DNA from: Tulasnella sp. 424
Lineage: Eukaryota; Basidiomycota; Agaricomycetes; Cantharellales; Tulasnellaceae
Assembly (NCBI GenBank): GCA_019633425.1
Contig: WSUB01000100.1
Span: forward strand, 91,055-155,054
Reading direction: 5' to 3'
Length of the DNA stretch: 64,000 bases
Positions 20,493-31,700 of the stretch are shown in pieces. Made by a program: the position numbers and the translations under genes. Position 1 is the first letter of the stretch; the number at the start of each line of letters is the position of its first letter. The notes beneath the pieces were generated by a model. That model was not told the origin of the DNA. It saw only the letters and a program-made list of their open reading frames with translations, and did not search any database.

Positions 20493-22431
20493 ATGGCGTC
20501 CTACTCTTCCCATCATCATCACCACCACCACCACGCCCACGCTGCGGAGCAGACTTATACTCCTGCCGAGGTTCGTACGAGCTCTTCGTTGATGCGATTT
20601 CTTTTTTAACCTGTTTTAATCCCATCACCCAGGAGCAATTCCATACGTCCTCACAATTCCCCAAGCCTCAAGATTGGCATAAACCTGTTTGGAAAATCAA
20701 GAATGACTACCCCCCAGCTTTCAAGGCCTCTTCTACTCCGGGTGATGCGCCTGGATTACCCCTCCCTGACACGGCTGGGGAGGCTCCATGGATGAACATC
20801 GATTTCACAAAGGAGCCATTGAAATATGCAGAGCTGGTGAAGGAATACTGTTGGGATGGGAATAGGAACGTCGATTTCGTTGTGCAGGACAACACGGTGA
20901 GCAATGAATTCCGACTGGTAGCTAGTTAGGAGCCGTCAGTCTGAACGCCCCTTCCAGGTCCGCCCTTGGTACCATGCTCCTTGGATGCACGCATCTGCCA
21001 ACGGACGCGAGCCACTGAAAGGGTTGACGTTCGAGCGCTCTATCCCCCCTCTAGAGTTCGCCAAGGGCCAGACTAGCGCCCTTCAGAACTGGGCCATCGG
21101 TTTCTACAATGCCCCAGGTGCGTTCCTGAAACACAGACAGCTCTCAGTCTCAGCCTCTAACATCTCTCGCAATTGGTATTCAGGTGCATCCGTGTTCGGT
21201 GGTGTTTGGGCCGATCCTAACAAGCCCATCTGGAATGAAAATCTCAAGTTCCCTCGCGGAACAGCCGTCTTCAAGGTATGTAGACTTCATCAAACCAGAG
21301 TTACTGGCTTCGCTCACACGTCCAACGCCTAGCTTCTCTTGACAACTGCTTCGGATGATGAAGTCCCAACAATGAAAGGATCTCCAGCGTGGCCTGCTGT
21401 ATGTGTTTCCATCGAGACCTCTGATTACTTCGGAGTCTCATATTCCCTCTAGGTAATCAGCCCCCAACCCGACCCAGCTGTTGCACCCCCCAACGGCGCC
21501 ATCCGCAACAAGGAAGCAAGCGAGGTCCGTTTGATCCAAGTTGACTGGGCTACTGTCGACGAGCGCGCACCCATTGGATGGGTCTTCGGGACTTTTATGT
21601 ACAACGGTTACCTTGAGAACATCACCGATGTGCGTGCAAACTTTGCCATCCGAGTTCCAACGGTCTTAACTGACCGGCTTCGTTCATAGCCTTGGGATCG
21701 TCTCACCAGTGTCGGTGTTATGTGGGGCAACGATCCTAAGCTCGACCAAGCCGCTGTGGACCGGGGCGAGAAGCCCGTCGAGTCTTGGATCAACCCTGAA
21801 GCCGACAAGCTGAGGAACGACCTCGGCGGCAAGCGGCCTTCGTGGGGTTACAACGGTCGCTTGAACGGACCTGCCGACAATTTCATCAGGTATGTCCGGT
21901 TCTCCGTCCGTGACTGCCAGGTGATATTCACCTAAGCTTCTTCTCTGCTAGTGCTTGTGCTTCGTGCCACGGAACCGCTCAGTCATTCGACGTACCCTTG
22001 GTTCAATCCGGCAAACTCATTAGTAACAAATGGGTTCCTCTCAACGAGAAGCTGACGATGACCTGGTGTGTAGAACTGGCGTTCATATTCCGCGCACCAT
22101 ATATCCTCATATTCCGTTCTCACGCAACTTCAGGTTCGATAATGTCAAAGCTGGCGAGACGTTCAGTGTCCGTGGTGCCCTCAGTGCCGATTATTCTCTC
22201 CAGTTTACTATTGGCTGGAACAACTACAGAAATTGGCTCAGCACCCAGAAAGCGCAGACCAGGGAGCCCGATCCAAAGAAGAAGATTTTGCTTGCTCTTC
22301 CTTCAAGGAGAGTTATCTTCAGACCGAAACCCGAGGACGAGGACAACGACCAGTTGGAGAAGTTGTTGAAGGGAATTCGTATCGAGGAGGAGCCCAAACG
22401 GAACGGTCCACACTTCACCTGGGAGGCTTAG
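20493..22431 (+). CDS. CYT-B: large soluble protein with a CxxCH heme-type motif
   Basis: Nine exons join cleanly: 20493-20570, 20633-20896, 20958-21117, 21184-21275, 21333-21398, 21453-21629, 21690-21889, 21952-22065 and 22134-22431. The product has about 475 residues. It begins with a run of eight His (residues 7-14). Blocks: EQFHTSSQFPKPQDWHKP, LKYAELVKEYCWDGNRNVDF, VRPWYHAPWMHASANGREPL, FYNAPGASVFGG, FGTFMYNGYLENITD, PWDRLTSVGVMWGNDP, WGYNGRLNGPADNF and SACASCHGTAQ; the CASCH codons are at 21956-21970. The C-terminal exon (VKAGETFSVRGALS to the end) is Lys/Glu-rich. Exactly one CxxCH is present, so at most one c-type heme. Subcellular site is unclear: the start is neither a secretion signal nor a typical mitochondrial presequence. 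Confidence 0.82.
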
Positions 22432-22694
22432 GCGGTTCCTCGAGCTCAAGACCGCGTTGGCGACGAATCGTTCTGAGGAATGGGGAGTCATGTCATATAG
22501 TACTATCAATAGCCTACCATGCAATGAACTCGTTGAAACGTCTCGCATTTCTACATTACCGCAACGACCGCTTGATCGTCCGTTGTGTCAAAAGTCTCCG
22601 AGGTGTATTTGAATGAGATGTGCTAGATGCAAACATTACATAATAAAAAACAAGGAATATCCATGTCGAAAATTCAGCCTGGCCTGTGGTAGTT

Positions 22695-24482
22695 CTAGTC
22701 CTTCTTTTTCGTCGGGTTTCTTGCCAGCTCGATAGGAGGGGGTGTCGGACAACTAACGCTCACCAGCCTTGCACGCATATTCTCTCCAAAGCGCACTTCG
22801 ACGTCTCTCTCGTCGTCATCATCGTTCGGCCACGCCGACTGCTGAAGCTCTTTCCCGTGCTTTCTTGGAGGGTGCGGTTTGTGGCGACCTTTCCCCAGAA
22901 CCATAGCCGTCAGGCCGTCCCCGTTGACGCAGCCCGTGTCTAGGCCCTTTGACCATTTCTTCAAGTCGAGTCCACGACCGGAGGCATGGCTGTAGACGAC
23001 GGTAATTGGGTGGCATGGAAGTGGTTTCCTCTGGCGGAGCTGTGAAACATCCGACTCCGGCCGGAGCAAAACTTCGTCATCAAGGGAAGTGTCCTGCGAC
23101 GAAAACCTCGACTTCTCTCCAGAGTCAGTAGAATTGAACCCCTTGCATCTCTTGATGACTGAGTTCCAGAGTTCGCTCCAGGGCACGTTGTCCTCGTGGT
23201 CTCCTGGACCTCGCCTCGTTGGTTCCAAGTCGTGGACGTCTCGCATGTTGAGTTTAAGGAATGGATTCCGATTTGGTTCAATATCGGTGAGAAGACTGAG
23301 TTCTTGCTCGTTCCTGTGGTACCGGAGAGAGTCGACATCGATTCAACTTGTGGAGGGGCAGGAAAGACACGTACCTGGCTCGTTTGATGTCTTCCACGGT
23401 TGGGTTTTCCGGGAGGGACTCAGGGGCATGTGCGAGTGGCTGAACACCTGACCGCAGATGATGCGCAGGGTCCATGGGAAGCAAGCCAGCATGAACCATG
23501 AAGGTGTGGATGGAAGGGAGGTGGATGACAAGGGGCAAGGACGAGAGGTACTGGAAGTCTTCGGGAGACAGATTCCTAGACACCCCGCAGGCTGTCAGCA
23601 ACCCCACCACAAGGCGGTGGACGAAAAGACACACCTGGCTACGTTCCAATGGTCTCCTCCCCAGTCCCACTCTTTGGGGTAGGAGTACTTCAAGGTCTTC
23701 CATAGCTTCTGGCTCTTAGCTTGGGAAGGTGTGATGCGTTGCCCAAAAAGGGCGTGCAAGAACAGGTCGCCGTGTTCGTGCGACTTGACCCATTCGAACC
23801 ATGCATACCACTCTAGCATACCAGGGTGGATAATATGGTCAATATTCCTCGGAGGAATAAGGGATTGAGATATAAAACCTGAAACTCACCAATAACCTTC
23901 TGATCGTTGTTCCCCCGAACGCCGACCACAGCCTCCTTGGCGAACCGGGTGACAAGCTCGTTCGAGTGAGGCCCTTTTGCGGTTATGTCTCCGAGGTGGA
24001 TGACGAGATCGTCGGTTGAGTTGTATTTCAGAACGTCCAAGAGATTGCTGTTGCCAAGGTTGCGACGGGTTAGCTCGGAGCCAAGCCACGCCACGTTGAA
24101 AAAACGAACGCAACTCGAAGCTGTGCATCATGCCGTGCAGGTCTCCTACCATGATGATTCGCCTATGCGGGTTGTCCAAGTCGAGCTGTTCCGAGTTGAG
24201 AGTCTGAAGGTCGACATAGTTGGTCAAGTCGGGTGGACCCTCTGTTGAGAACCCGGGGGCGACGTCAGCGAGTTTTTGGCCGCATGAAGGATAGGAGACA
24301 ACCGCACCAAGATGTTCAAACAGCTCGAACCCGAGCCACACGAAGAATAGGAGGACAATAAGGCCTATGTAAAGAAATAGTTTCTTCAAGACAAAGCCTT
24401 CGTCTTCTTCAAGCCCCTTTGCCCTGTCATCGGTTGGTGGTTGCCTGTTCGTGGTTGGGAGTTGGGTGTAATTTGGAGGCAT
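22695..24482 (-). CDS. Ppn2-like calcineurin-fold phosphatase, one membrane anchor, with an apparent frameshift
   Basis: The protein starts MPPNYTQLP at 24482. A single membrane helix (residues about 32-52, KLFLYIGLIVLLFFVWLGFE) gives type II topology. Metallophosphatase motifs follow in order: MVGDLHG, LGDITAKGPHS, GVRGNNDQ, FMVHAGLLP, and the tail YSHASGRGLDLKKWSKGLDT with CVNGDG. This order fits yeast Ppn2, a vacuolar Zn-dependent endopolyphosphatase; by homology the role is polyphosphate cleavage in the vacuole lumen. Between MVGDLHGMMHSFE and LLDVLKY the frame shifts by one base at a run of six A (plus strand 24099-24104). Removing one base restores continuity, so this is a sequencing slip or a recent mutation. 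At least four exons. Converges with CYT-B (263 bp apart). Confidence 0.82.
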
Positions 24483-25587
24483 CCTGGTGCTTCAAGAAGC
24501 GAAGAGAGGGGGGAGGATGAGAAGAGGGGGAGGCGCGGAACTTGCGGGTGGTAAATAGGCGTTTCACGGCCTTCTCTAATTTTGGAACGTGGCTCCAATG
24601 GGCTGGTGGGACTTTCCGGAGATCGAACGACGTCACTCACTCGTCAAGTCTGAGGCTTTTGTGACGCAACCCGTCGTCGTCCTGAACAACGTCGGGCTAT
24701 GTTGAAGGAGTTTTGGGTGAGTTTTGAAAGTGACTGGAGGGCGTGATGCCAAGTTCCGGAAATGGTGCAATTTTGTCTTATCAGATAAACTCCCGCAGTC
24801 TTTCCCGCGGTTCAATCTTCGCCCCCTCGGCTTGCTTTGCCGGTCGCGCCACTCCACTCCGTTAACCCGCGGGCCGAAAGCTGAGCGCACTTACTTCATG
24901 GCTAAGTCACCGGTGATCCGGGCTTCTCTTCTGTCGATCGCGAAGCGGATGGGCAACTTTCTGCATCTCTGTGCAAAATCGCCCAATGCCAAGTCACCAA
25001 CTGTTACCGACTCTCGGTGACAGGACATTGTCTCTCCCGGCGACGGCCACAATCGTTGAACGGGTTCCACAGTACCTGAGTCTTCATCCGTTGCCGAATT
25101 CTTTTTGTCCTTGCAGATTATCGGCCAAAACACTGTCGCCAAAAACGGAGAGTCGCGGACTGACGACTGACTCTTCGCCGCTCAAGAGTGCCCTGGACTC
25201 CCAGATGTGTTTCCCCCGTCTATCGCATCATCACTCACGACCGTGTATTCTTCAGGACGGCCTCAGGGTGTGGTGCATAACCCGTCGTCGTCGGTCGGCG
25301 ACCTGCCTGCGGGTGTTGCTGTGTCCTCCTTTGTGAACTCGGAAGCCAAAATCGCTCTGTATCATCTGTTGATCTGTGCATACACTCTCATCGCTCCTTC
25401 AAGGGTTTCATGAAACAAATCTGACTTTTGTCTTTGGCCTTTGTTTCCGTTCCTCTGATCGGGCATACGCCACGATCGTTTTCTTTTGTTACGCCACCTC
25501 ATCCACAAATCCAAGTTCCTCGACTATAAGTTCGGCTCTCAGGCTTCGCAATCCCAAAACATACTTGCATCTTCCCTCTCTTCCAAC
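24483..25587. promoter_or_regulatory. Divergent intergenic region between PPN2-like and pseudokinase genes
   Basis: 1.1 kb with only short open frames. It should carry both promoters. No repeat or RNA gene seen. Confidence 0.4.
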
Positions 25588-27621
25588 ATGAGCTCTGAAA
25601 CTACTCAAGCCCAGATCTCCGCTTCTGGTGGTAATCCGCCGCTGATCGACCACAGTCGACCCTCACAAGATACGCCAAAGTGCCATCAAATTCTGGATCG
25701 TGTACCTGAGGTAAATTCAAACGTCTCGCCTCTCAAGAAAGGGTTTTTGGCTCAGCGACGTTCCGCGAATTGACCCTTTTGTTGCTTCACAGAGCTCTGG
25801 CCTTGAGAAACCCTGGTCGTCAGTATTTTCTTGATTCTCTTTCGTTGGAACTGGTCGTTACCTGACACACGACTTCAGCGGCAGCAAGCTAGCTGGCAAA
25901 GCTAGGACAGCTGTGATTGCGCTCACGAAGACTGCTGCCGCAATGACCGCAGCAATTCGGTTAAACAAAGAGCCCAGTGTGGTAGAAGATCCCAATGCGT
26001 GAGTGAAAAGGCTCTGATGCGTTCTCTGTTCTCGAGTTGATGGGGCGCCGCAGGTTCCTCGATGAGTATAAAGCCGATCTTGAGGGTGGCAGTCAGGACG
26101 CCTTGTACAGGGACCAGTTTACGGAAATAAGCAACATGGTCCATGTAGGTATTGTAAGCTACGAATGTTAGCATTGCTGACTTCGTCTACAGGCTATGGC
26201 AAAAGTTGCAAACGTCTTAACCCAGCAAAAGGCCAAACTCGATAATCTCAAGCTGGTACAACGGAGTTTGTTTCATACCATAACTTGCTTATTCTGACGA
26301 GATTCTGTCTTTAGGAGCTCGATGACTATAACCCTGCCAAGGTTCTGGTACCGAACGATAATCTGGTGGCGGGCACAGGTGAAGCCGAGGTGCTCATTTT
26401 ACGCAACATGACATGCAAATGGTTGAACGGGGCGGAAGCCACGGTGAAGCAGATGCACAGCAAGGATGGTCCTAGGTTCACAGGTAAGTGTTTTATATGC
26501 GCTTCTTGGTCGCTTTGACGTCCCTGACGTACTTCTATCAAGGCACCAAGTTTGCTATTTGGAAAATGGTTATGAACAATCATTACTTCGTTGCAGCGAA
26601 GGGATTTTACGGGCCCCTCGAACAGGAGGACAGCAAGGTTGTCCCTACTTTCATAATCCTTAGTTCCCATTACCTAATCTCCCCGATAACAGCGCTTACA
26701 ACGCCTTATTAACGTCTGGAAGGGTATGGATCACCCTAATGTCCTTCCTCTACTCGGCGCCTGTCGATTCGAGAATGACAAGAGGCTTTATTTGATCAGT
26801 CACTGGATGAAGGTGACTCGTCTTTCTGTTAATTTATCTGATCGGGGCACTCAAATCTAATGGATTTGCAGTATGGCACGGTTCGCGATTACATCACGTA
26901 TCACCCGGAGGCGGACAGGCTACAGCTGGTAGGTGGTTCACAATTTTCCCGATTGTCTTATCCAAGCCCTAATTACCAGGCTGGTCGATTCACAGATCCA
27001 CGATGTAGCTCTTGGGCTTCAATACGTTCATAATCGCAACATACTCCACGGCAAGCTTAGGACCGATAACATTCTCGTCGATCTCAATCAACGTGCTCGG
27101 ATTTCGGGTTTCAGTCTGTCCAAGTTCCCTAACGGAAGAGCGCAAACAAAGGATTGGTACGCCTTTATGGATGACCCGCGATGGAACCCTATCATGCAGA
27201 CTCGCTGGACAGCTAAGTCCGACATCTGGTGCTGGGCGATGACCGCACTTGAAATCCTTTCCGGAGGTCTGTCAAATCGCTCGTCCTCATTCATTGACAG
27301 ATTAGTTACTAAACCCCTCCATCGTCGCGTACGACAGATCGCCCGTTCCCTGATATTCCTTGCATCAGTGGAGATGACATGGCAAGGATGCAGAACGGTA
27401 CACTGCGACCGGCGCGCGAGGACTATAGATCATCCATACCATCAGAGCCTCTCTGGAGATTACTCGAAAGCTGCTGGTCAGTCGAGGAGGTCGATCGTCC
27501 AGACATAGGAACGGTGGTGCAAGGAGTCGCGGACGAGAGAATCAAGACTGGTTGGGACCCACTCAAGTGGAACCCAAAACCCGAGCCTAAGAAGGACTGG
27601 GATTGGCCCGAATCATCTTAG
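25588..27621 (+). CDS. TKL-type pseudokinase with a helical N-terminal region
   Basis: Start at ATG 25588 (MSSETTQAQ); about nine or ten short exons, the first ending at 25710. After a helical stretch (KARTAVIALTKTAAAMTAAI and later FLDEYKADLEGGSQDALY) comes a kinase fold: FVAAKGFYG keeps the beta-3 Lys, then GMDHPNVLPLLGACRFENDK, YLISHWMKYGTVRDYI and VALGLQYVHNRNILHGKL. The catalytic loop reads HGKLRTDN where HGD or HRD is expected, and the DFG position reads ISGFSL, so both catalytic Asp are gone. The fold otherwise continues (DIWCWAMTALEILSGG and a C-lobe end SVEEVDRPDIG). It is therefore probably a scaffold or allosteric partner. The last exon has a close fragment copy at 34.4 kb. Confidence 0.75.
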
Positions 27622-28785
27622 CGGACATCCGCACTTAAATCGGCTTCAAGATTTGGTTCTAATTAGTTTATAACTAAAACATTATACATATTTTGACCAA
27701 CGAATCCTGCAGTTGGAGAATGGCAGGAAAGAGGTGAGGCCTTTCACGAAGCGAGCGCCGTGGCTGATCTATAGCCAATATGGTTCATTCAAGCTCGCTG
27801 AAAAGAACAGAAAAATGATACTCGACGTCGAAGCTTTGGTGTGACGACGGAATGGGCCAAAAGGCCGCAGTTTGTCCGACGCGCTATCAGAAGATTCATC
27901 CCAAGAGCAATAGAGTACACGATCTAGAAGTTTAAGTAAGCTACTATAAGGATCTGAGATTCTAGGCGGCTGGGAGCCCGCACAACTCTGATAAAAGGGA
28001 TTTCATAGGTCCTAGAAGGCTACGGAACCCGAATCCAGCTTGTTCCCCCCGACACGGGAAAGGAATCGTGTTCATGAAAACCCTGCCGATACATGCGTGC
28101 ACCAGCGACATAAGTCACTCAGTAATAGTGATCGACTTTTGGATTGATTAGCTGTCAAGTCTGGAGGTACGTGCGCTGCTCTCGCTCCCCCCGTTTTTAT
28201 TCGACTCATAGCATTATAGACATCACGCAAGCTTCAGCGTTAGTAAATATCTCAGGACATCTTAGCGACTAAACCGCATGCTCGGAGAGAGTGGAAGGAC
28301 GCGAGAGTCGGTAGTGGGACAGCGAAGCGAGGCGATTCAGATGAAACGGAACAACCTTAATCCTCCACATGTGGTTAAATAAGAATTAAAGCCTAGGTAT
28401 ATTGGCTCGGGGAAGACAGCAACAGGCGAGGGCGAAGATAATAAGTAAGTCAAGGAAGCGATTTAGAAAGTAGTGGACACTGAGCCTCATTGCCCAGATC
28501 AAGAAGTTGGTGAATGTGCTGTCGAAGAAGAAACATGCTCTCGTTCTTCAGAATCATTCGTTTCGTTGTACTAAGCAATTAGGCTATATATGGTGTTCAC
28601 GATATTACGGAAAGGCAAGGCCATGGGCAAGGCAGTAAGATGATTTAGGAAAGAAGGTCACGAAAGAAGGTGATAGAAGAGGTGTATCAGAGTGGATAAT
28701 GAACGTAAATGAAGGATGAGGGAGACGAAGAGTGAATCCTTTGATTAAGAGACCGCGGAGCAATAAGGTTCGTGCGCCGCATGTG
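27622..28785. other. Intergenic stretch; 3' flanks of pseudokinase and KT2
   Basis: Convergent gene ends. Positions 28435-28785 are KT2 3' flank, also copied at 17306-17640. Nothing else recognised. Confidence 0.5.
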
Positions 28786-31700
28786 CTATGCGGGCCTGAA
28801 TATGAAACCAAAAAGAGACCTCGCTGACCCCCGAATGCCCTCCAAGAACCACCATATACATTCTTGTAGCTTGGATAATATACGGACTTTAGCAAGTTGG
28901 TACGAAGCGTAAACGGCGGTCTGACTATTTCCGATTTGTTCGAAGACTTCTGCAGCTTCTGTATAATGGTCAATTGCGTCCCTGTAAGTACCCTGATTGC
29001 GATGCGCGTCAGCAAGGCCCAATAGAGAGTAAGCTCTGCCGGGTATATCCGCAATGGCAGTAGAGATCTCCAAGGTTTCCGAAAAGAGCGTGATGGCTTG
29101 GTTATACTCCTTTTGAGACTGATGCACGCAGGCAAGACTCTGCAACGTCATGGCTCTCCCTCGCCTGTTGCCGATGTCGGTGTGGATTTCGAGGGCCTCG
29201 GTGTAGAATGTCACGGCCTGGCTGTACTCGGCTCGAAGCCGATGCACGTCAGCGAGACCGAAAAGAGCGTTGGCTCTCCCTCGCCTGTCGCCGATGCCGG
29301 TCCGGATTTCGAGGGCCTCGGTGTAGAATGCGACGGCTTGGCTGTACTCGTTTCGAAGCCGATGCACGTCAGCGAGACTCTGCAGAGTGTAGGCTCTCCC
29401 GTGCCTGTCGCCGATATCGGTCCGGATTTCGAGGGCCTCGGTGTAGAATGTGATGGCCTGACTGTACTCGTCTTGACCCCGATGTACCTCGGCGAGACCC
29501 CAAAGGACGTCGGCTCTCCCTCGCCTGTTGCCGATGTCGGTGTGGATGTCGAGGGCCTCGGTGTAGAATGTGATGGCCTGACTGTACTCGTCTTGACCCC
29601 GATGTACCTCAGCGAGAGCCCAAAGAGCGTCGGCTCTCCCTTGCCTGTCGCCGATGTCGGTCCGGATTTCGAGGGCCTCGGTGTAGAATGCGACGGCCTG
29701 GCTGTACTCGGCTCGAAGCCGATGCACGTCAGCGAGACCGAAAAGAGCGTTGGCTCTCCCTCGCCTGTCGCCGATGTCGGTCCGGATTTCGAGGGCCTCG
29801 GTGTAGAATGCGACGGCTTGGCTGTACTCGTTTCGAAGCCGATGCACGTCAGCGAGACTCTGCAGAGCGTAGGCTCTCCCGTGCCTGTCGCCGATATCGG
29901 TCCGGATTTCGAGGGCCTCGGTGTAGAATGTGATGGCCTGACTGTACTCGTCTTGACACCGATGTACCTCAGCGAGACCCCAAAGGACGTCGGCTCTGCC
30001 TTGCCTGTCGCCGATGTCGGTCCGGATTTGGAGGGCCTCGGTGTAGAATATGACGGCCTGGCTGTACTCGTTTCGAAGCCGATGCACCTCAGCAAGACCC
30101 GAAAGAGCGTAGGCTCTCCTTTGCCTGTTGCCGATGTTGGTGAGGATTTCTAGGGCCTCGGTGTAGAATGCGACGGCCTGGCTGTACTCGTTTCGAAGCC
30201 GATGCACATCAGCGAGACCCGAAAGAGCGTTGGCTCTCCCGTGTCTATCGGCGACATCGGTCCGGATTTCGAGGGCCTCGGTGTAGAATGTGATGGCCTG
30301 ACTGTACTCGTTTTGACCCCGATGTACCTCAGCGAGAGCCCAAAGAGCGTCGGCTCTCCCTTGCCTGTCGCCGATGTCGGTCCGGATTTCGAGGGCCTCG
30401 GTGTAGAATATGACGGCCTGGCTGTACTCATTTCGAAGCCGATGCAAGTCAGCGAGACAGAAAAGAGCGTTGGCTCTCCCTCGCCTGTCGCCGATGTCGG
30501 TCCGGATTTCGAGGGCCTCGGTGTAGAATGCGACGGCTTGGCTGTACTCGTTTCGAAGACGATGCACTTCAGCGAGACCGAAAAGAGCGTTGGCTCTCCC
30601 TCGCCTGTCGCCGATGTCGGTCCGGATGTCGAGGGCCTCGCTGTAGAATGCGACGGCCTGGCTGTACTCGTTTCGAAGCCGATGCACGTCAGCGAGACTC
30701 TGTAGAATGTTGACTCTCCCGTGCCTATCGGCGATATCGGTCCGGATTTCGAGGGCCTCGGTGTAGAATATGACGGCCTGGCTGTACTCGTTTCGAAGCC
30801 GATGCACGTCAGCGAGACCCGAAAGAGCTTCGGCTCTCCCGTGCCTATCGCCGATGTCGGTCCGGATTTGGAGGGCCTCGGTGTAGAATATGACGGCCTG
30901 GCTGTACTCNNNNNNNNCGGCTCTCCCGTGCCTGTCGCCGATGTCGGTCCGGATTTCGAGGGCCTCGGTGTAGAATATGACGGCCTGGCTGTACTCATTT
31001 CGAAGCCGATGCAAGTCAGCGAGACAGAAAAGAGCGTTGGCTCTCCCTCGCCTGTCGCCGATGTCGGTCCGGATTTCGAGGGCCTCGGTGTAGAATGCGA
31101 CGGCCTGGCTGTACTCGTTTCGAAGCCGATGTACGTCAGCGAGACCCGAAAGAGCGTTGGCTCTCCCTAGCCTGTTGTCGACGTTGGTGTGGATTTCTAG
31201 GGCCTCGGTATAGAATGCGACGGCCTGGTTGTACTCGTTTCGACGCCGATGCACGTCAGCGAGACCCGAAAGAGCGTAGGCTCTCCCTTGCCTGTCGCCG
31301 ATGTCGGTCCGGATTTCGAGGGCCTCGGTGTAGAATGCGACGGCTTGGCTGTACTCGTTTCGAAGCCGATGCATGTCAGCGAGACCGAAAAGAGCGTTGG
31401 CTCTCCCGTGCCTGTCGCCGATATCGGTCCGGATCTCGAGGGCCTCGTTGTAGAATGCGACGGCCTGGCTGTACTCGTTTCGAAGCCGATGCACGTCAGC
31501 GAGACCCGAAAGAGCGTTGGCTCTCCCTTGCCTGTCGCCGATGTCGGTCCGGATTTGGAGGGCCTCGGTGTAGAATATGACGGCCTGGCTGTACTCGTTT
31601 TGAAGTCGATGCACCTGTGCCAGCTCGTCTAACGCCTCTGCCTTTCCTATACTGTTGCCGACTTCTCTGTAGCTACCCAGAGCCTGGGTGAAAAGGTCCG

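Larger units (their letters stand above)
18275..23150 (+). repeat. Tandem duplication, unit 2 (source unit)
   Basis: Homologous to 12100-17270, with repeat B, HCCS-B, CYT-B and the 3' part of the complete Ppn2-like gene. All three genes keep their splice structure. Confidence 0.8.

Noticed and set aside
29098..31632. Long plus-strand open frames (for example 351 codons at 29098-30153) opposite the KT2 TPRs
   Set aside because: They are the antisense of a 120-bp coding repeat; openness is inherited from the repeat and no splice or start context supports them.
29112..31640. Regular repeat array that could be taken for a CRISPR or a satellite
   Set aside because: The units are 120 bp, in coding frame, without spacers, and encode TPRs in a eukaryotic gene.
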